A DNA stretch of 48,387 nt, taken from NCBI GenBank assembly GCA_002878315.1, contig PNIW01000080.1, forward strand, positions 1 to 48,387, read 5' to 3'. Shown in pieces: positions 32,754 through 41,849 of the stretch; positions within the stretch are counted from its first letter, which is position 1; the number at the start of each line of letters is the position of its first letter. Under the pieces are notes generated by a model, which worked only from the letters and a program-made list of their open reading frames with translations, was not told the DNA's origin and did no database searches. Both the position numbers and the translations under genes were made by a program. This stretch comes from Mesoaciditoga sp. GTDB taxonomy: Bacteria > Thermotogota > Thermotogae > Mesoaciditogales > Mesoaciditogaceae.

Positions 32754-33889
32754 TAAAGAAATATTCTTATTTCGCTTTCTTTGCATTTGGATTTTTCGTA
32801 ATGATCCTTCCAAGTGCCCTGCCACTTGCGATGAAAGAATTTGGAATAGATTATTCTCAAAGCGGATATGTCATGATGCTTGGTACGGCCGGGTACATAG
32901 GCGGATCTTTGATATGTGCGCTCTTTGCCCATAAGATAGGCCTTAAGAGGATAGCGAGCCTTGGATCTCTTATTTCGGCTGCCGGGCTTTTCTACTTTTT
33001 CTTTGTCCACGACTTTTTAAACCTTTCTATTGCCAACTTTGCAACTAACATAGGAATGGGTTTTATAGAAACAGGTATAGGAGCATTGATCGGGTCATCG
33101 GAAGAGAATGTCTCGAGTACGCTCAACAAAGTTAATGCTCTGTTTGCCCTTGGATCATTCGTGAGTCCCTTTGTCGTCGCTTTCTTTATAAAATATGGAT
33201 TTAACTGGCAGATCTCCTATCTTATTGGATCTGTAATAGCGTTTATCTCATTTGTCGTGTCTTTGAAAATAGAAAATGTAAAAGAAAGACCGGTGGTTTC
33301 TGCCAAAAAGTTCAACGCATTCAGCGGACTTTTCATCATGATATACGCGATGATAGGAATATACGTGGGATACGAAGCGACATATTCTTCATGGATCACA
33401 ACCTTTTTGACGAATTTCAGACACATCAATGTTGCGACGGCAGCGCTTTCTTCGGCGATTTTCTGGATGGGAATGTTTGTCGGAAGATTGCTTGCGAGTT
33501 ATATCAAAGTAAGGAATGAGATATGGCTAATCTTCATTGTCGCATTCTCTCTTTCGGGCGTTATCTTTTCCATAGCGATACCACAATTCTACATCTCGAT
33601 GTTTTTCGTATTCTTTAGCGGTCTCTTTTTCGCAAGTACATATCCGACCATACAACTCATGCTCATCGAAAGAGCCGGATCTGGCATCGGTAATCTTATG
33701 GGAATCTTCGTCTTTTTCGTCGGCATAGGGGCAACATTAGCCCAGTGGGTGGTAAGTAGCTTTTCAAATGCTTTTGGTATTCTTGCGGGATTCAGTATCA
33801 TTCCGGTCATGATAACGGTGGAGTTGATACTTTCAATTTCAATGGAGAGAAAAAATTCACACAATAGAATGGAAAATCGTAGTATATAA
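32750..33889 (+). CDS. Major facilitator superfamily transporter
   Basis: A 379-residue inner-membrane protein with about 12 hydrophobic helices in two halves. The TM2-3 loop AHKIGLKRIASLGSL fits the family's basic motif A, and an acidic stretch GALIGSSEEN follows. The pattern FIETGIGALIG and the Tyr/Glu near YVGYEATYSSWI resemble sugar/fucose-type MFS proteins, but the substrate cannot be named. It overlaps cdsA by 4 bases and so shares its transcript. Confidence 0.85.
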   Translation: MIKKYSYFAFFAFGFFVMILPSALPLAMKEFGIDYSQSGYVMMLGTAGYIGGSLICALFAHKIGLKRIASLGSLISAAGLFYFFFVHDFLNLSIANFATNIGMGFIETGIGALIGSSEENVSSTLNKVNALFALGSFVSPFVVAFFIKYGFNWQISYLIGSVIAFISFVVSLKIENVKERPVVSAKKFNAFSGLFIMIYAMIGIYVGYEATYSSWITTFLTNFRHINVATAALSSAIFWMGMFVGRLLASYIKVRNEIWLIFIVAFSLSGVIFSIAIPQFYISMFFVFFSGLFFASTYPTIQLMLIERAGSGIGNLMGIFVFFVGIGATLAQWVVSSFSNAFGILAGFSIIPVMITVELILSISMERKNSHNRMENRSI

Positions 33890-33893
33890 AGGA

Positions 33894-33926
33894 TATAATT
33901 AACAGATATCTATAAAAGAAAGGAAA
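33894..33926 (+). promoter_or_regulatory. Probable promoter -10 and RBS of the helicase gene
   Basis: TATAAT at 33894-33899 and AGAAAGGAAA at 33917-33926 lie ahead of the ATG at 33932. No convincing -35; the 5' leader would be about 25 bases. Confidence 0.45.
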
Positions 33927-33931
33927 CACGC

Positions 33932-35281
33932 ATGATTAAATTTTCAGATTTGAATTTGTCGGAAGACACTCTTAATGCACTTGAGAGAATAGGAGTGGAC
34001 ACACCGACACCGATCCAGTCAATGGCGATACCGCCGACTTTAAAAGGAAAGGACGTAATAGGCCAGGCCCAGACGGGAACGGGAAAGACCTTTGCTTACA
34101 TCCTACCGGCAATTGAAAATATAGAAGGAGAAGGCTTGCAGGTACTTGTTTTGTGTCCCACAAGAGAACTTGCACTTCAGGTAACCGGGGAATTCAAAAA
34201 GTTCATCGATTCTCAAAGCGTTGTCACCGTCTATGGCGGCCAGGAGATCTCTTACCAGATAAAGGCCATAAAAAAAAGCAAAGTGGTAGTAGGAACGCCC
34301 GGCAGACTTATCGATCACATTCACAGGAAGAGCATAAAATTGAACAGCGTCAAAATGGTTGTCATAGACGAGGCCGATGAAATGCTTAACATGGGATTCA
34401 TAGAAGACGTTGGAACAATTCTCGGAGAGGTTCCGTCCCAAAGGCAGACGCTTCTCTTTTCTGCAACAATGCCAAAGCCAATAATAGAACTCACAAAGAA
34501 ATTCCAAAAAGATCCGGTCTTCATAAAGGTTCCGTCAAAGGAATTAACTGTAAGCGGTATCCACCAGCATTACTTTAACGTAAAAGAAAGGGATAAAAAT
34601 GAACTGCTTTTTAGAATCCTCGATATTTACGATCCTCAAAGTGCGATGATCTTCTGCAACACAAAAAAGGCCGTCGATGATCTTACCGTTGCTTTGAAGG
34701 AAAACAATTACCTTGCAGATGCCATTCACGGAGATATAAAGCAATTTCAAAGGGACAAGGTGATGAATGCCTTTAAGTCTAAAAATGTCAGAATACTCGT
34801 GGCAACAGATGTTGCGGCACGCGGCCTTGATATAAAAGATGTTGAGATCGTCGTCAACTATGATCTTCCGAATTACAACGAATATTACGTTCACAGAATA
34901 GGAAGAACTGGAAGAATGGGAAAAACCGGAATCGCTTTTACATTTGTCACTTCCCGCGAGACTTACAAATTGCGCGAGATAGAAAAATATGCAGGTAAGA
35001 TAGAAAAACTCGAAATACCATCGATAGAGGATGTAGAAAACAGAAGTAAATCCGTTCTTGTAAATAAAATAAAAGAGGAACTTATGGGGGACGGGTATAA
35101 AAGATACATAGAAAACGCGAAAATACTTGTCGATGAGTTTTCTGAAATAGAGGTTGTAGCGGCACTTTTGAAAATGAATGAAAAGAATTTTAGAAAGCGT
35201 GAATTCAAAGCGATCGAAAAGATAAGGGATGGACGGAAAGACGATTTCAAAAAAAGATATGGAATGAGAAACAAAAGATAA
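33932..35281 (+). CDS. DEAD-box ATP-dependent RNA helicase
   Basis: A 449-residue two-RecA-domain helicase. Q motif TPTPIQS (24-30), motif I AQTGTGKT (46-53), Ia PTRELALQ, GTPGRLIDH (121-129), DEAD (146-149), SATM (177-180). Domain 2 has IFCNTKKA, RILVATDVAARGLDIKD and HRIGRTGR. The last about 80 residues form a basic tail that is shorter than the full DbpA/CsdA RNA-binding domain but in the same place. It probably acts in ribosome assembly or mRNA turnover (CshA/DeaD type). It appears to be transcribed alone or together with the ABC genes 33 bases downstream. Confidence 0.95.
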   Translation: MIKFSDLNLSEDTLNALERIGVDTPTPIQSMAIPPTLKGKDVIGQAQTGTGKTFAYILPAIENIEGEGLQVLVLCPTRELALQVTGEFKKFIDSQSVVTVYGGQEISYQIKAIKKSKVVVGTPGRLIDHIHRKSIKLNSVKMVVIDEADEMLNMGFIEDVGTILGEVPSQRQTLLFSATMPKPIIELTKKFQKDPVFIKVPSKELTVSGIHQHYFNVKERDKNELLFRILDIYDPQSAMIFCNTKKAVDDLTVALKENNYLADAIHGDIKQFQRDKVMNAFKSKNVRILVATDVAARGLDIKDVEIVVNYDLPNYNEYYVHRIGRTGRMGKTGIAFTFVTSRETYKLREIEKYAGKIEKLEIPSIEDVENRSKSVLVNKIKEELMGDGYKRYIENAKILVDEFSEIEVVAALLKMNEKNFRKREFKAIEKIRDGRKDDFKKRYGMRNKR

Positions 35282-35314
35282 ACTTTTCTTTGAAAAACGT
35301 TGACGGAGGTGAAG

Positions 35315-36463
35315 ATGGTGAGGAAGATCGTCATTATAACCTTACTTATGGCTCTTTCAATCTATGTATTCGCAACAGTTAACATCAATGTCTGGTTTAG
35401 TTGGGAGGGACAAAAGGAGTTTGAAACGCTTGTAAACAAATTCAACGAATCCCAATCCCTCTATCATGTTAGTCTCGTCTATATTCCAGATATGACTCAG
35501 AAACTCCAAATTTCTTTGAGCGCTGGAACGCAGTTGCCGGATGTCGCTCTTGTTCGCAACGATGTGATTGGCATGTTAGCAAACGCAAAGGTCATAACTC
35601 CCGTATCAACGACAGTCTCTATGCTGCCGGCGTTTTTAAGATCCTTCGAACTGAACGGTAAACTCTACGCCTATCCGTATTACGCGGATCTTCAGGTCGT
35701 ATACCTTAACAAGAGCATTTATTCCAAATCGGTTTCATATGACTGGACTTTAGATGATTTTGAAAAGATCGCTTCATCCATAAAGGAAACAGGTCATGTA
35801 GGGCTTTCAATGGATTCTTTTTCTTCTTACTTTTTCAATTCATTTTATGCGGCGTTTAACGGGAGCAAAATCCCGCTCAAAAATGGTATACCAATAGTAA
35901 ACAATGAAGGAACAAAGAAGGCCTTCGAATTTTACAACGATATATTTAACGTCAAAAAGATAGCCGTTTCTTACAACAAATCTGCCCTTATACAGTCTTT
36001 TAAATCCGGAAAAGCTGGCATGTTGATTCAGGGATCATTTTTGATACCTGACTTCCTTTCATCAAAACTTGACTTTACAATACTTCCATATCCGGTTTTA
36101 GACGGCAAAATGATACCTCCAACCTTTGACGCAAAAGGCTTTGTAATATTTACGGATAACGAGGCTGTTAGGGAATTTCTCAATTACATAAGTAGACCAG
36201 AAAACGAAGAGTTCTTTTGCAAATCAACTTACAAATTACCCGCGAATATCATAGCCATGCACGAATTAGAAAATTCGAATGACTTTTTCAAAGTGATGGA
36301 TTTGAGTGCGAGAAACGCGTTGATCGTACCGACGACCACCATTTTCAATGACGCCTATTCTAATGCCATAACGACAGCGTTGCAGTTGTACCTTACAAAA
36401 CAAATGTCACTTGATGAATCGCTTCAAAAGGCTCAAGAGTATATAAATTCGCAGGCTAAATGA
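35315..36463 (+). CDS. ABC transporter extracellular solute-binding protein, family 1
   Basis: A 382-residue periplasmic binding protein of the sugar-type cluster. Signal peptide MVRKIVIITLLMALSIYVFA with cleavage near residue 20 and no lipobox Cys. The mature N-terminus VNINVWFSWEGQKEFETLV and the AGTQLPDVALVRNDV, LNGKLYAYPYYADLQVVYLNK and MLIQGSF blocks are classic. The start is ATG 35315 (GTG 35318 is also possible) after GGAGG. The ligand is probably a sugar, oligosaccharide or polyol. It overlaps the permease gene as ATGA. Confidence 0.9.
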   Translation: MVRKIVIITLLMALSIYVFATVNINVWFSWEGQKEFETLVNKFNESQSLYHVSLVYIPDMTQKLQISLSAGTQLPDVALVRNDVIGMLANAKVITPVSTTVSMLPAFLRSFELNGKLYAYPYYADLQVVYLNKSIYSKSVSYDWTLDDFEKIASSIKETGHVGLSMDSFSSYFFNSFYAAFNGSKIPLKNGIPIVNNEGTKKAFEFYNDIFNVKKIAVSYNKSALIQSFKSGKAGMLIQGSFLIPDFLSSKLDFTILPYPVLDGKMIPPTFDAKGFVIFTDNEAVREFLNYISRPENEEFFCKSTYKLPANIIAMHELENSNDFFKVMDLSARNALIVPTTTIFNDAYSNAITTALQLYLTKQMSLDESLQKAQEYINSQAK

Positions 36464-38511
36464 CATTTTTTTGGCTTTTGTTTTCAATAAGCCTTTTAAT
36501 CTTTTCTGTAATAGTTGCAAGGGCAAAGCCCATTTACACTTTGGCCCTTGCAATTTTATTGTTTCTTGTCAATTTCTTCCCTTTTGTGTGGGGGATCGGA
36601 ATTTCTTTTTTTGATTTTTTCCCGCCGGAGATGAAATTTACCGGCCTCAAAAACCTTCAGATGGCTTTTTTTGATCCCGGATTCATTCTTTCATCCAAAA
36701 TAACGGCACTCTGGGCTATGACTGTAATGGTAATCGAGATTGCGATCTCTTATCTTCTTGCGATTTCGATTTATTCCATGAAGAAGTTTTCCTCTTTTTT
36801 TTACACATTGACCTTACTTCCGTGGGCCATTCCATCTTACATAATCGTGATCTCTTGGACCTCTTTGATAGAAGGGTATGGTGGAGACTCATTTCTGTCC
36901 CATATTTTCGGAATGCCATTCGATCTTACAACGAATATACCGGCTGCTTTTTTATGGAGTGCTTTTGTTGCGGCATGGCTCAGTATCCCGATGGTAACGC
37001 TTGTTATATTGAGCAGCCTTCAGACGATCTCTCCGAATCTGAGAGATCTTGTTAAGATAGAAGGAGCCAATCCGTTGGAGATCGCTTTGAATGTCTATAT
37101 TCCACAAACTTTTCCCATCGTCTTTCCATATCTGTTTATAATCTTTCTTGAATCTTTCAAAGAATTTGCGACTATCTTTCTTATGACTGGAGGAGGGCCG
37201 GCGCTCGTTTCAGGTTTTGGCCTTAAATCCATAGTTGGAGCAACGACAACACTTGGTATACTTATGTACAACAAATTCAGCCTTACACAAAATTACGGCG
37301 TGCTTGGCGCATATTCGGCCGCGATAGGGCTGATAATGGTTTTGCTCGCATTTATAGGATGGAATTACAGGTTTTCAAAAAAGAAGGAAAATTTGATCAT
37401 ATCACTCCTTCTTGTCCATATCTTTTTCGATCCCTGGGGTATGGGAATGGGCATCTTTGGAATTTTTCCTTCAGCCTTTTATTTAACTGCTCTTATCATG
37501 TATTTAAAAAGACGCAGATCTTTTAAAAGATACATTATGGCTGGCGCTTTATTTGACTTTGGGTATCTAATTCTGAGCGTATCAAAGAGCGGATTTGACG
37601 GGATAAGTATATCGAGCATCATCGCTGTGATACTCTCCATAACGTTGATCTTCGAGGGAAGGATATACATTTCGCGATTTAATCCCTCAAAGATCTTCTG
37701 GAAGGTTTTAAAGATCGGATGGATGGGATTGTGGACTGTCATCATCTTTTTGCCCGTTTGGAATGTCTTTGCAATGGGCCTTTCGAGAGAAAATGTTGTT
37801 CCAATCACTTCTTTGTTTCCACATGGTTTTACCTTTGATAACTTTGTCTCTCTCTTTCAGAATTACAACTTTGGCCAGGCGATAATTAACAGTATCATAA
37901 TAAGCGTAATTGCAATTTTTATAGCGATAGTGACTATCTTTCCTGCCACGTATGCCGCCGTTCACAACAAAGGCGCCTTAAGAATTGGAATGGTTATCCT
38001 CATCTCCTCGCTTTTTACAGGTATGCATACACTCATTCCTCTTGCAATGACCTTTAGATTTTTAGAACTTTTGAACAGTTATATAGGGGTTGCATTAATT
38101 CTAAGCGTTCATGCCGCGGCCATTTCGTATTTTTTGCTCTACCCGTTTTTGCTTGAATTGCCTAAAAATATTGAAGAGGCTGCCATGATAGACGGGGCAA
38201 ATGGATTTACAAGGATGCTAAAGATAATTTTTCCTTTGAGTTTGCCTGTTTTATGGACTATAATAGTATTTGTTTTTATAGATAGCTGGAGTTCATTCGT
38301 GATTCCTCTTATATTTTTGAATAACGAGAATTTGTATCCTGTATCCATGACAATGTATAATTTAGTAGGTCAATATGGCCTTACCTATTCAAAATGGAAT
38401 ATATTCGGAGCGGGAGCGATTGTGAATATCGTGATCGTCGTCACCATCTTTTTGGCGGCGAGAAAGTACATAATAAGTGGCATAATATCCCGAAATGGAG
38501 TAGATGATTGA
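36460..38511 (+). CDS. Fused double ABC permease (MalF-like plus MalG-like in one chain)
   Basis: A 683-residue inner-membrane protein with two permease halves. The first half (about 1-310) has the cytoplasmic EAA loop LRDLVKIEGANPLEIALN (about 193-210) followed by YIPQTFP. The second half (about 420-683) has its own EAA loop IEEAAMIDGANGFTRML (about 570-586) followed by IIFPLSLP. Between them, about 312-420, lie four or five extra hydrophobic segments. Ordinarily MalF- and MalG-type permeases are separate proteins. It works with the solute-binding protein just upstream. No ATPase gene follows; a shared MsmK/UgpC-type ATPase elsewhere is expected. Confidence 0.88.
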   Translation: MTFFWLLFSISLLIFSVIVARAKPIYTLALAILLFLVNFFPFVWGIGISFFDFFPPEMKFTGLKNLQMAFFDPGFILSSKITALWAMTVMVIEIAISYLLAISIYSMKKFSSFFYTLTLLPWAIPSYIIVISWTSLIEGYGGDSFLSHIFGMPFDLTTNIPAAFLWSAFVAAWLSIPMVTLVILSSLQTISPNLRDLVKIEGANPLEIALNVYIPQTFPIVFPYLFIIFLESFKEFATIFLMTGGGPALVSGFGLKSIVGATTTLGILMYNKFSLTQNYGVLGAYSAAIGLIMVLLAFIGWNYRFSKKKENLIISLLLVHIFFDPWGMGMGIFGIFPSAFYLTALIMYLKRRRSFKRYIMAGALFDFGYLILSVSKSGFDGISISSIIAVILSITLIFEGRIYISRFNPSKIFWKVLKIGWMGLWTVIIFLPVWNVFAMGLSRENVVPITSLFPHGFTFDNFVSLFQNYNFGQAIINSIIISVIAIFIAIVTIFPATYAAVHNKGALRIGMVILISSLFTGMHTLIPLAMTFRFLELLNSYIGVALILSVHAAAISYFLLYPFLLELPKNIEEAAMIDGANGFTRMLKIIFPLSLPVLWTIIVFVFIDSWSSFVIPLIFLNNENLYPVSMTMYNLVGQYGLTYSKWNIFGAGAIVNIVIVVTIFLAARKYIISGIISRNGVDD

Positions 38512-38512
38512 A

Positions 38513-39148
38513 ATGGAACTTTTAGGACCTTTGAAGATGAACCAGATAGATCTCGATCAGACAGATATTGACAGATTGACTATGTACATCAAAAAACTTG
38601 AAAAATGGGGAAATATTCATGCTCTAACTTCTGTCTCGGCCCGTGAAATACCATACGTTTTTGTCGTCGAGCCAATAATTGCCGCTAAAGTGCTTCGAAA
38701 CCTTATTGACCCTTTGCGATGTTTAGATATGGGTACAGGTTTTGGCAATCCGGGAGTTGCGATGTCTGTTTACTTCAAAAAGAGTGAATTCTTGCTTGTG
38801 GATGCCTCGTACAAAAAAACCGCGCTTTTGCGTCAGATAGTCGATGAGGCTAAATTCGAAAGGGTCAAAGTTGTGACATCGAGACTTGAAGATCTTGAGG
38901 AAGGTGACTTCGATCTTGTGGTCTCGAGAGGAATAGGACCGCTTGATAGGACCTTAAAATATTCTCTTAAATTTTTAAAAGAAGGCGGGCTTGTGGCTAT
39001 CTTTAAGGCAAAGATAGATCAGCAGGAGTTATCAACTGTCAAAGTGGAGAATCTGAAATTCGAAAGAACCCTGAATTTGAGGGTTATCTACCCATCAAAA
39101 GAGGCCTCAAGGTATCTTATCGTTTATTCAAAATCCACATCAAATTGA
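38513..39148 (+). CDS. rsmG: 16S rRNA (guanine-527-N7) methyltransferase, RsmG/GidB
   Basis: An about 211-residue SAM-dependent Rossmann methyltransferase. LDMGTGFGNPGVAM gives the SAM loop, then LVDASYKKTALL, VVTSRLEDLEEGDFDLVVSRGIG (read in parts) and KFLKEGGLVAIFKAK, all matching RsmG block order. The start is uncertain: ATG 38504 lies only 3 bases from GGAG, whereas ATG 38513 comes 1 base after the permease stop and fits reinitiation. The next gene starts 17 bases after its stop. Confidence 0.87.
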   Translation: MELLGPLKMNQIDLDQTDIDRLTMYIKKLEKWGNIHALTSVSAREIPYVFVVEPIIAAKVLRNLIDPLRCLDMGTGFGNPGVAMSVYFKKSEFLLVDASYKKTALLRQIVDEAKFERVKVVTSRLEDLEEGDFDLVVSRGIGPLDRTLKYSLKFLKEGGLVAIFKAKIDQQELSTVKVENLKFERTLNLRVIYPSKEASRYLIVYSKSTSN

Positions 39149-39165
39149 ATCAACGGGAGAGTTTA

Positions 39166-39903
39166 ATGATCTGGCAATTTGTAGATTCGGGCGTTATGGA
39201 CGGCTTTAAAAATATGGCTTACGATCTTGCCCTGTTAGATAATGTTCAAGATGAGCCAGTTCTAAGGTTTTACGGGTGGAATCCTCCTGCCCTTTCTATA
39301 GGAAGATTTCAGCGTTTAGACGATCTGAATGTCGATTTTATAAAGAAAATGGGCTTTGATCTTGTAAGACGTCCGAGCGGTGGTAGAGCCGTCTTACATT
39401 ACGACGAACTCACATATTCGGTTATTTTGCCTGCCTTTATGTCGAATAAAGGTGTTTTGGAAAGTTATCTCGAAATCTCGAAGGCACTTTTGAACGGATT
39501 GAAAGGGTTGAATTTGAACTGCCAGATTTCGCGAGACAAAAGAAATTACACAAGAAATTCTGCGTGCTTTGCCGTAACATCGGTGTATGAAATTTCCGTT
39601 GACGGTAAAAAATTGGTTGGTAGCGCACAGGTAAGAAGGAATGGAAAGATACTCCAGCATGGCTCTATTCCCCTAAAATTGCATCTAAAAGAATATTCGA
39701 ATTCATTCAAAAACAGCGAATATTTAGATAAAATTCTCGAAGATTCTATGACATCGATAGAAGAACATGTCAAAATAACGATGGACGAATTGAAGGAAGC
39801 CATCCTTGCAGGTTTTATGGAGACTTTGGAGATAGAATTTATTCCGCTTAAAATACAGGTTGATTTTCAAAAATACTTAAAAGAGGTCAAAGTATGGGAT
39901 TGA
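39166..39903 (+). CDS. Lipoate-protein ligase A / LipM-like octanoyltransferase
   Basis: A 245-residue member of the BPL/LplA/LipB cofactor transferase family. RRPSGGRAVLH (68-78) is the lipoate/octanoate-binding motif, and KKLVGSAQ holds the conserved Lys149; LQHGSIPL follows. Cys134 in NSACF is at the place of the catalytic Cys of LipM-type octanoyltransferases, a residue that ATP-dependent LplA lacks. An octanoyl- or lipoyl-transfer role is therefore possible. No LplA C-terminal adenylation domain is seen. The start is ATG 39166 after CGGGAGAG; the TTG at 39145 is rejected for lack of an RBS. The end overlaps rsmI by 10 bases. Confidence 0.75.
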   Translation: MIWQFVDSGVMDGFKNMAYDLALLDNVQDEPVLRFYGWNPPALSIGRFQRLDDLNVDFIKKMGFDLVRRPSGGRAVLHYDELTYSVILPAFMSNKGVLESYLEISKALLNGLKGLNLNCQISRDKRNYTRNSACFAVTSVYEISVDGKKLVGSAQVRRNGKILQHGSIPLKLHLKEYSNSFKNSEYLDKILEDSMTSIEEHVKITMDELKEAILAGFMETLEIEFIPLKIQVDFQKYLKEVKVWD

Positions 39904-40556
39904 AGATAGTGGCCACCCCCATAGGAAATCTTTCAGATATTTCTTACAGGGCCTTGGAAACTTTAAAATCGGTAGACGCTATTTTGTGCGAAGATACAAG
40001 AAGAACGATGAAATTGATAACTCATTTTGAAATATCTAAAGCCCTTGTATCTTTTAACGATAACAACGCGTCAAAGAAGATACCTCACCTTTTGGAGGAA
40101 CTGAAAAAGGGTATGAATTACGCGCTTGTGAGCGATGCAGGGATGCCCGTTATATCTGATCCGGGAATGAAACTCGTCAACGAATGTCATGAAAATGGTA
40201 TAGAAGTAGATGTTATACCGGGACCGAGCGCGGTTGTGTCTGCGGTGGCCGCAAGCGGTCTTAATGCCTCGCATTTTGTGTTTTTGGGATTTTTGCCAAG
40301 AGGATCGAAATTGAGAAAAACCTTGCGCGAAATGTTCGATATTGGCATACCAGTTGTCTTTTTTGAATCTCCTTACAGAATAAAGGATACACTTAAAGAG
40401 ATATGCGCCATCTCCCCGGATTCCCGAATTTTCGTTGCAAGAGAAATGACCAAAGTAAATCAAACATTTTACAGGGGAAATCCGTGCGAACTTTGTGAAA
40501 AGGTTGATCCGATCGGAGAGATAACCGTTGTTCTCGAATGGAGGAAAAAGTTTTGA
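39894..40556 (+). CDS. rsmI: 16S rRNA (cytidine-1402-2'-O)-methyltransferase
   Basis: A 220-residue member of the tetrapyrrole-methylase fold family. N-terminal IVATPIGNLSDIS (5-17), CEDTRRT, LVSDAGMPVISDPG (98-111 region), IPGPSAVVSAVAASGL and FLPRG are the RsmI signatures. It methylates C1402 of 16S rRNA at the decoding centre. It is slightly short at the C-terminus against E. coli (286), as in many non-proteobacteria. The stop overlaps the MFS start as TTGA. Confidence 0.95.
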   Translation: MGLKIVATPIGNLSDISYRALETLKSVDAILCEDTRRTMKLITHFEISKALVSFNDNNASKKIPHLLEELKKGMNYALVSDAGMPVISDPGMKLVNECHENGIEVDVIPGPSAVVSAVAASGLNASHFVFLGFLPRGSKLRKTLREMFDIGIPVVFFESPYRIKDTLKEICAISPDSRIFVAREMTKVNQTFYRGNPCELCEKVDPIGEITVVLEWRKKF

Positions 40557-41695
40557 GTTCATTAATATATTCGGTTCTTGTAATAGTTTCCATGACATTT
40601 GCGGTCAGGGCAAGCAACAACATGCTCGCAACTACAATTCCATTGCTTGTGAAATACAATCTTAATTTCAACGGCGTTATGATAGGGCTCATATCCGCGA
40701 TCTTTTCTGTAGCGACATTTTTCATGAGCGGGTTCATAAACGCAAGTTTGAAGTCGAGGGAAAGAAGAATACTTTTTATAACCTCAGCCATTATTTATTC
40801 CATTCTTTTTCCATTTTTCGCCATCGCCAATTTTATAAGCGTATGGATACTCTCCATCGCGGTTGGATTCGTTTTAGGGGCTCTAATGCCAAATATAATC
40901 ACATCTGCGAGCCTTTATCCGGATCAAAGAATAAGGGAAAGGATCGTTTCGATTTACACGCTTGCGCTGAGTCTGTCATTGATAGTAGGGCCGGCGATAG
41001 AATCCGCGATTTTAACGAAAATATCTCTAAGAGAAACCTTTGTCTTTTTTGAAATTTTTGGGGCATTGACGGCAATCCTGTCTTTTTTTATAAAGTTCCC
41101 TCAGGAAGAGACCAAAAATACCACAATAAGGGCCGGTCATATCTTTAAAAATGCCGGTTTTAGAATGTCCGTTATAAATAACTTGATATACAACGTTCCA
41201 TTCGCGATGATAACGGTCTTCGGTGGAATCTACGCAAAAGAGACCTTTCATGTAAGCTATTCTATTGTGACACTTCTCTTTGCTCTTTTCTTTTCGACGT
41301 CATTTATAAGCAGATTATTTTTAACTATTAAACCGCCGCAAAACATACCGTTGCAAATGCTTGTATCGGCACTTTTGACAGGTTTCGGCCTTATCATTCT
41401 TTTAATTTCGAACAACATATTCATTTATTCCATCTCTTTCTTGATCTTGGGAATCCCACACGGCCTGACCTATCCATTGTCTTTACTGACATTGACACGC
41501 TCCTTTCCTCCTGAGTTAAGAAACAAGGCAAATAGTTATTTCTTTTCTATTCTGACGGCCATAGGTACCTTGATTCCTATAATATTCGGATTAACAATTC
41601 AATTTTTTGGCATGAAGATAACCTTCATTTTTATCACGATTTTTGTCTTTACACTTTTGCTTTTCTTGAAGCAAACATCGAAAGGATTTGAATAG
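40553..41695 (+). CDS. Major facilitator superfamily transporter
   Basis: A 380-residue polytopic membrane protein, about 12 helices. The TM2-3 region has FMSGFINASLKSRERRILF, the motif A area with the basic run; ALYAR-type motif C is weak. The TTG start at 40553 lies 8 bases after GGAGG (40540-40544), and the ATG at 40538 overlaps that RBS, so TTG is chosen. The start overlaps the rsmI stop. It resembles drug or metabolite exporters in a general way. The hfq leader follows. Confidence 0.82.
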   Translation: MSSLIYSVLVIVSMTFAVRASNNMLATTIPLLVKYNLNFNGVMIGLISAIFSVATFFMSGFINASLKSRERRILFITSAIIYSILFPFFAIANFISVWILSIAVGFVLGALMPNIITSASLYPDQRIRERIVSIYTLALSLSLIVGPAIESAILTKISLRETFVFFEIFGALTAILSFFIKFPQEETKNTTIRAGHIFKNAGFRMSVINNLIYNVPFAMITVFGGIYAKETFHVSYSIVTLLFALFFSTSFISRLFLTIKPPQNIPLQMLVSALLTGFGLIILLISNNIFIYSISFLILGIPHGLTYPLSLLTLTRSFPPELRNKANSYFFSILTAIGTLIPIIFGLTIQFFGMKITFIFITIFVFTLLLFLKQTSKGFE

Positions 41696-41705
41696 AGGTG
41701 GTAGA

Positions 41706-41849
41706 ATGAAATTCATTGAAAGATGGAGAATGCGTTGTAGAATAATCAAATTCATAGAAAGACGAAGAATGAAAAAAACAAAATTTGTCATAAAAAATGA
41801 ATCGGAGGAAAGAATATGGCGAAAGAAAGTTTGCAGGACAGTTTTTTGA
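41706..41849 (+). CDS. Possible 47-residue basic leader peptide before hfq
   Basis: An ATG at 41706 follows GAGGTGG (41695-41701), which overlaps the end of the MFS gene. The frame runs 47 codons to a TGA at 41847-41849, inside hfq and in another frame. The peptide is very basic (many Arg and Lys) and holds two similar units, KFIERWRM and KFIERRRM, encoded by an imperfect 24-base direct repeat. If translated, ribosomes would end 32 bases into hfq, so it could affect hfq translation. There is no homology that I recognise. Confidence 0.4.
   Translation: MKFIERWRMRCRIIKFIERRRMKKTKFVIKNESEERIWRKKVCRTVF
41709..41771 (+). repeat. Imperfect 24-base direct repeat, two copies
   Basis: Copies at 41709-41732 and 41748-41771 begin AAATTCAT and end AGAATG, with 3 mismatches in 24 by my count. 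Their starts are 39 bases (13 codons) apart, so the frame is kept. Confidence 0.75.

Noticed and set aside
40071-40598. A 175-codon minus-strand frame opposite rsmI
   Set aside because: It is antisense to a well-conserved gene and its composition is unlike a real protein.
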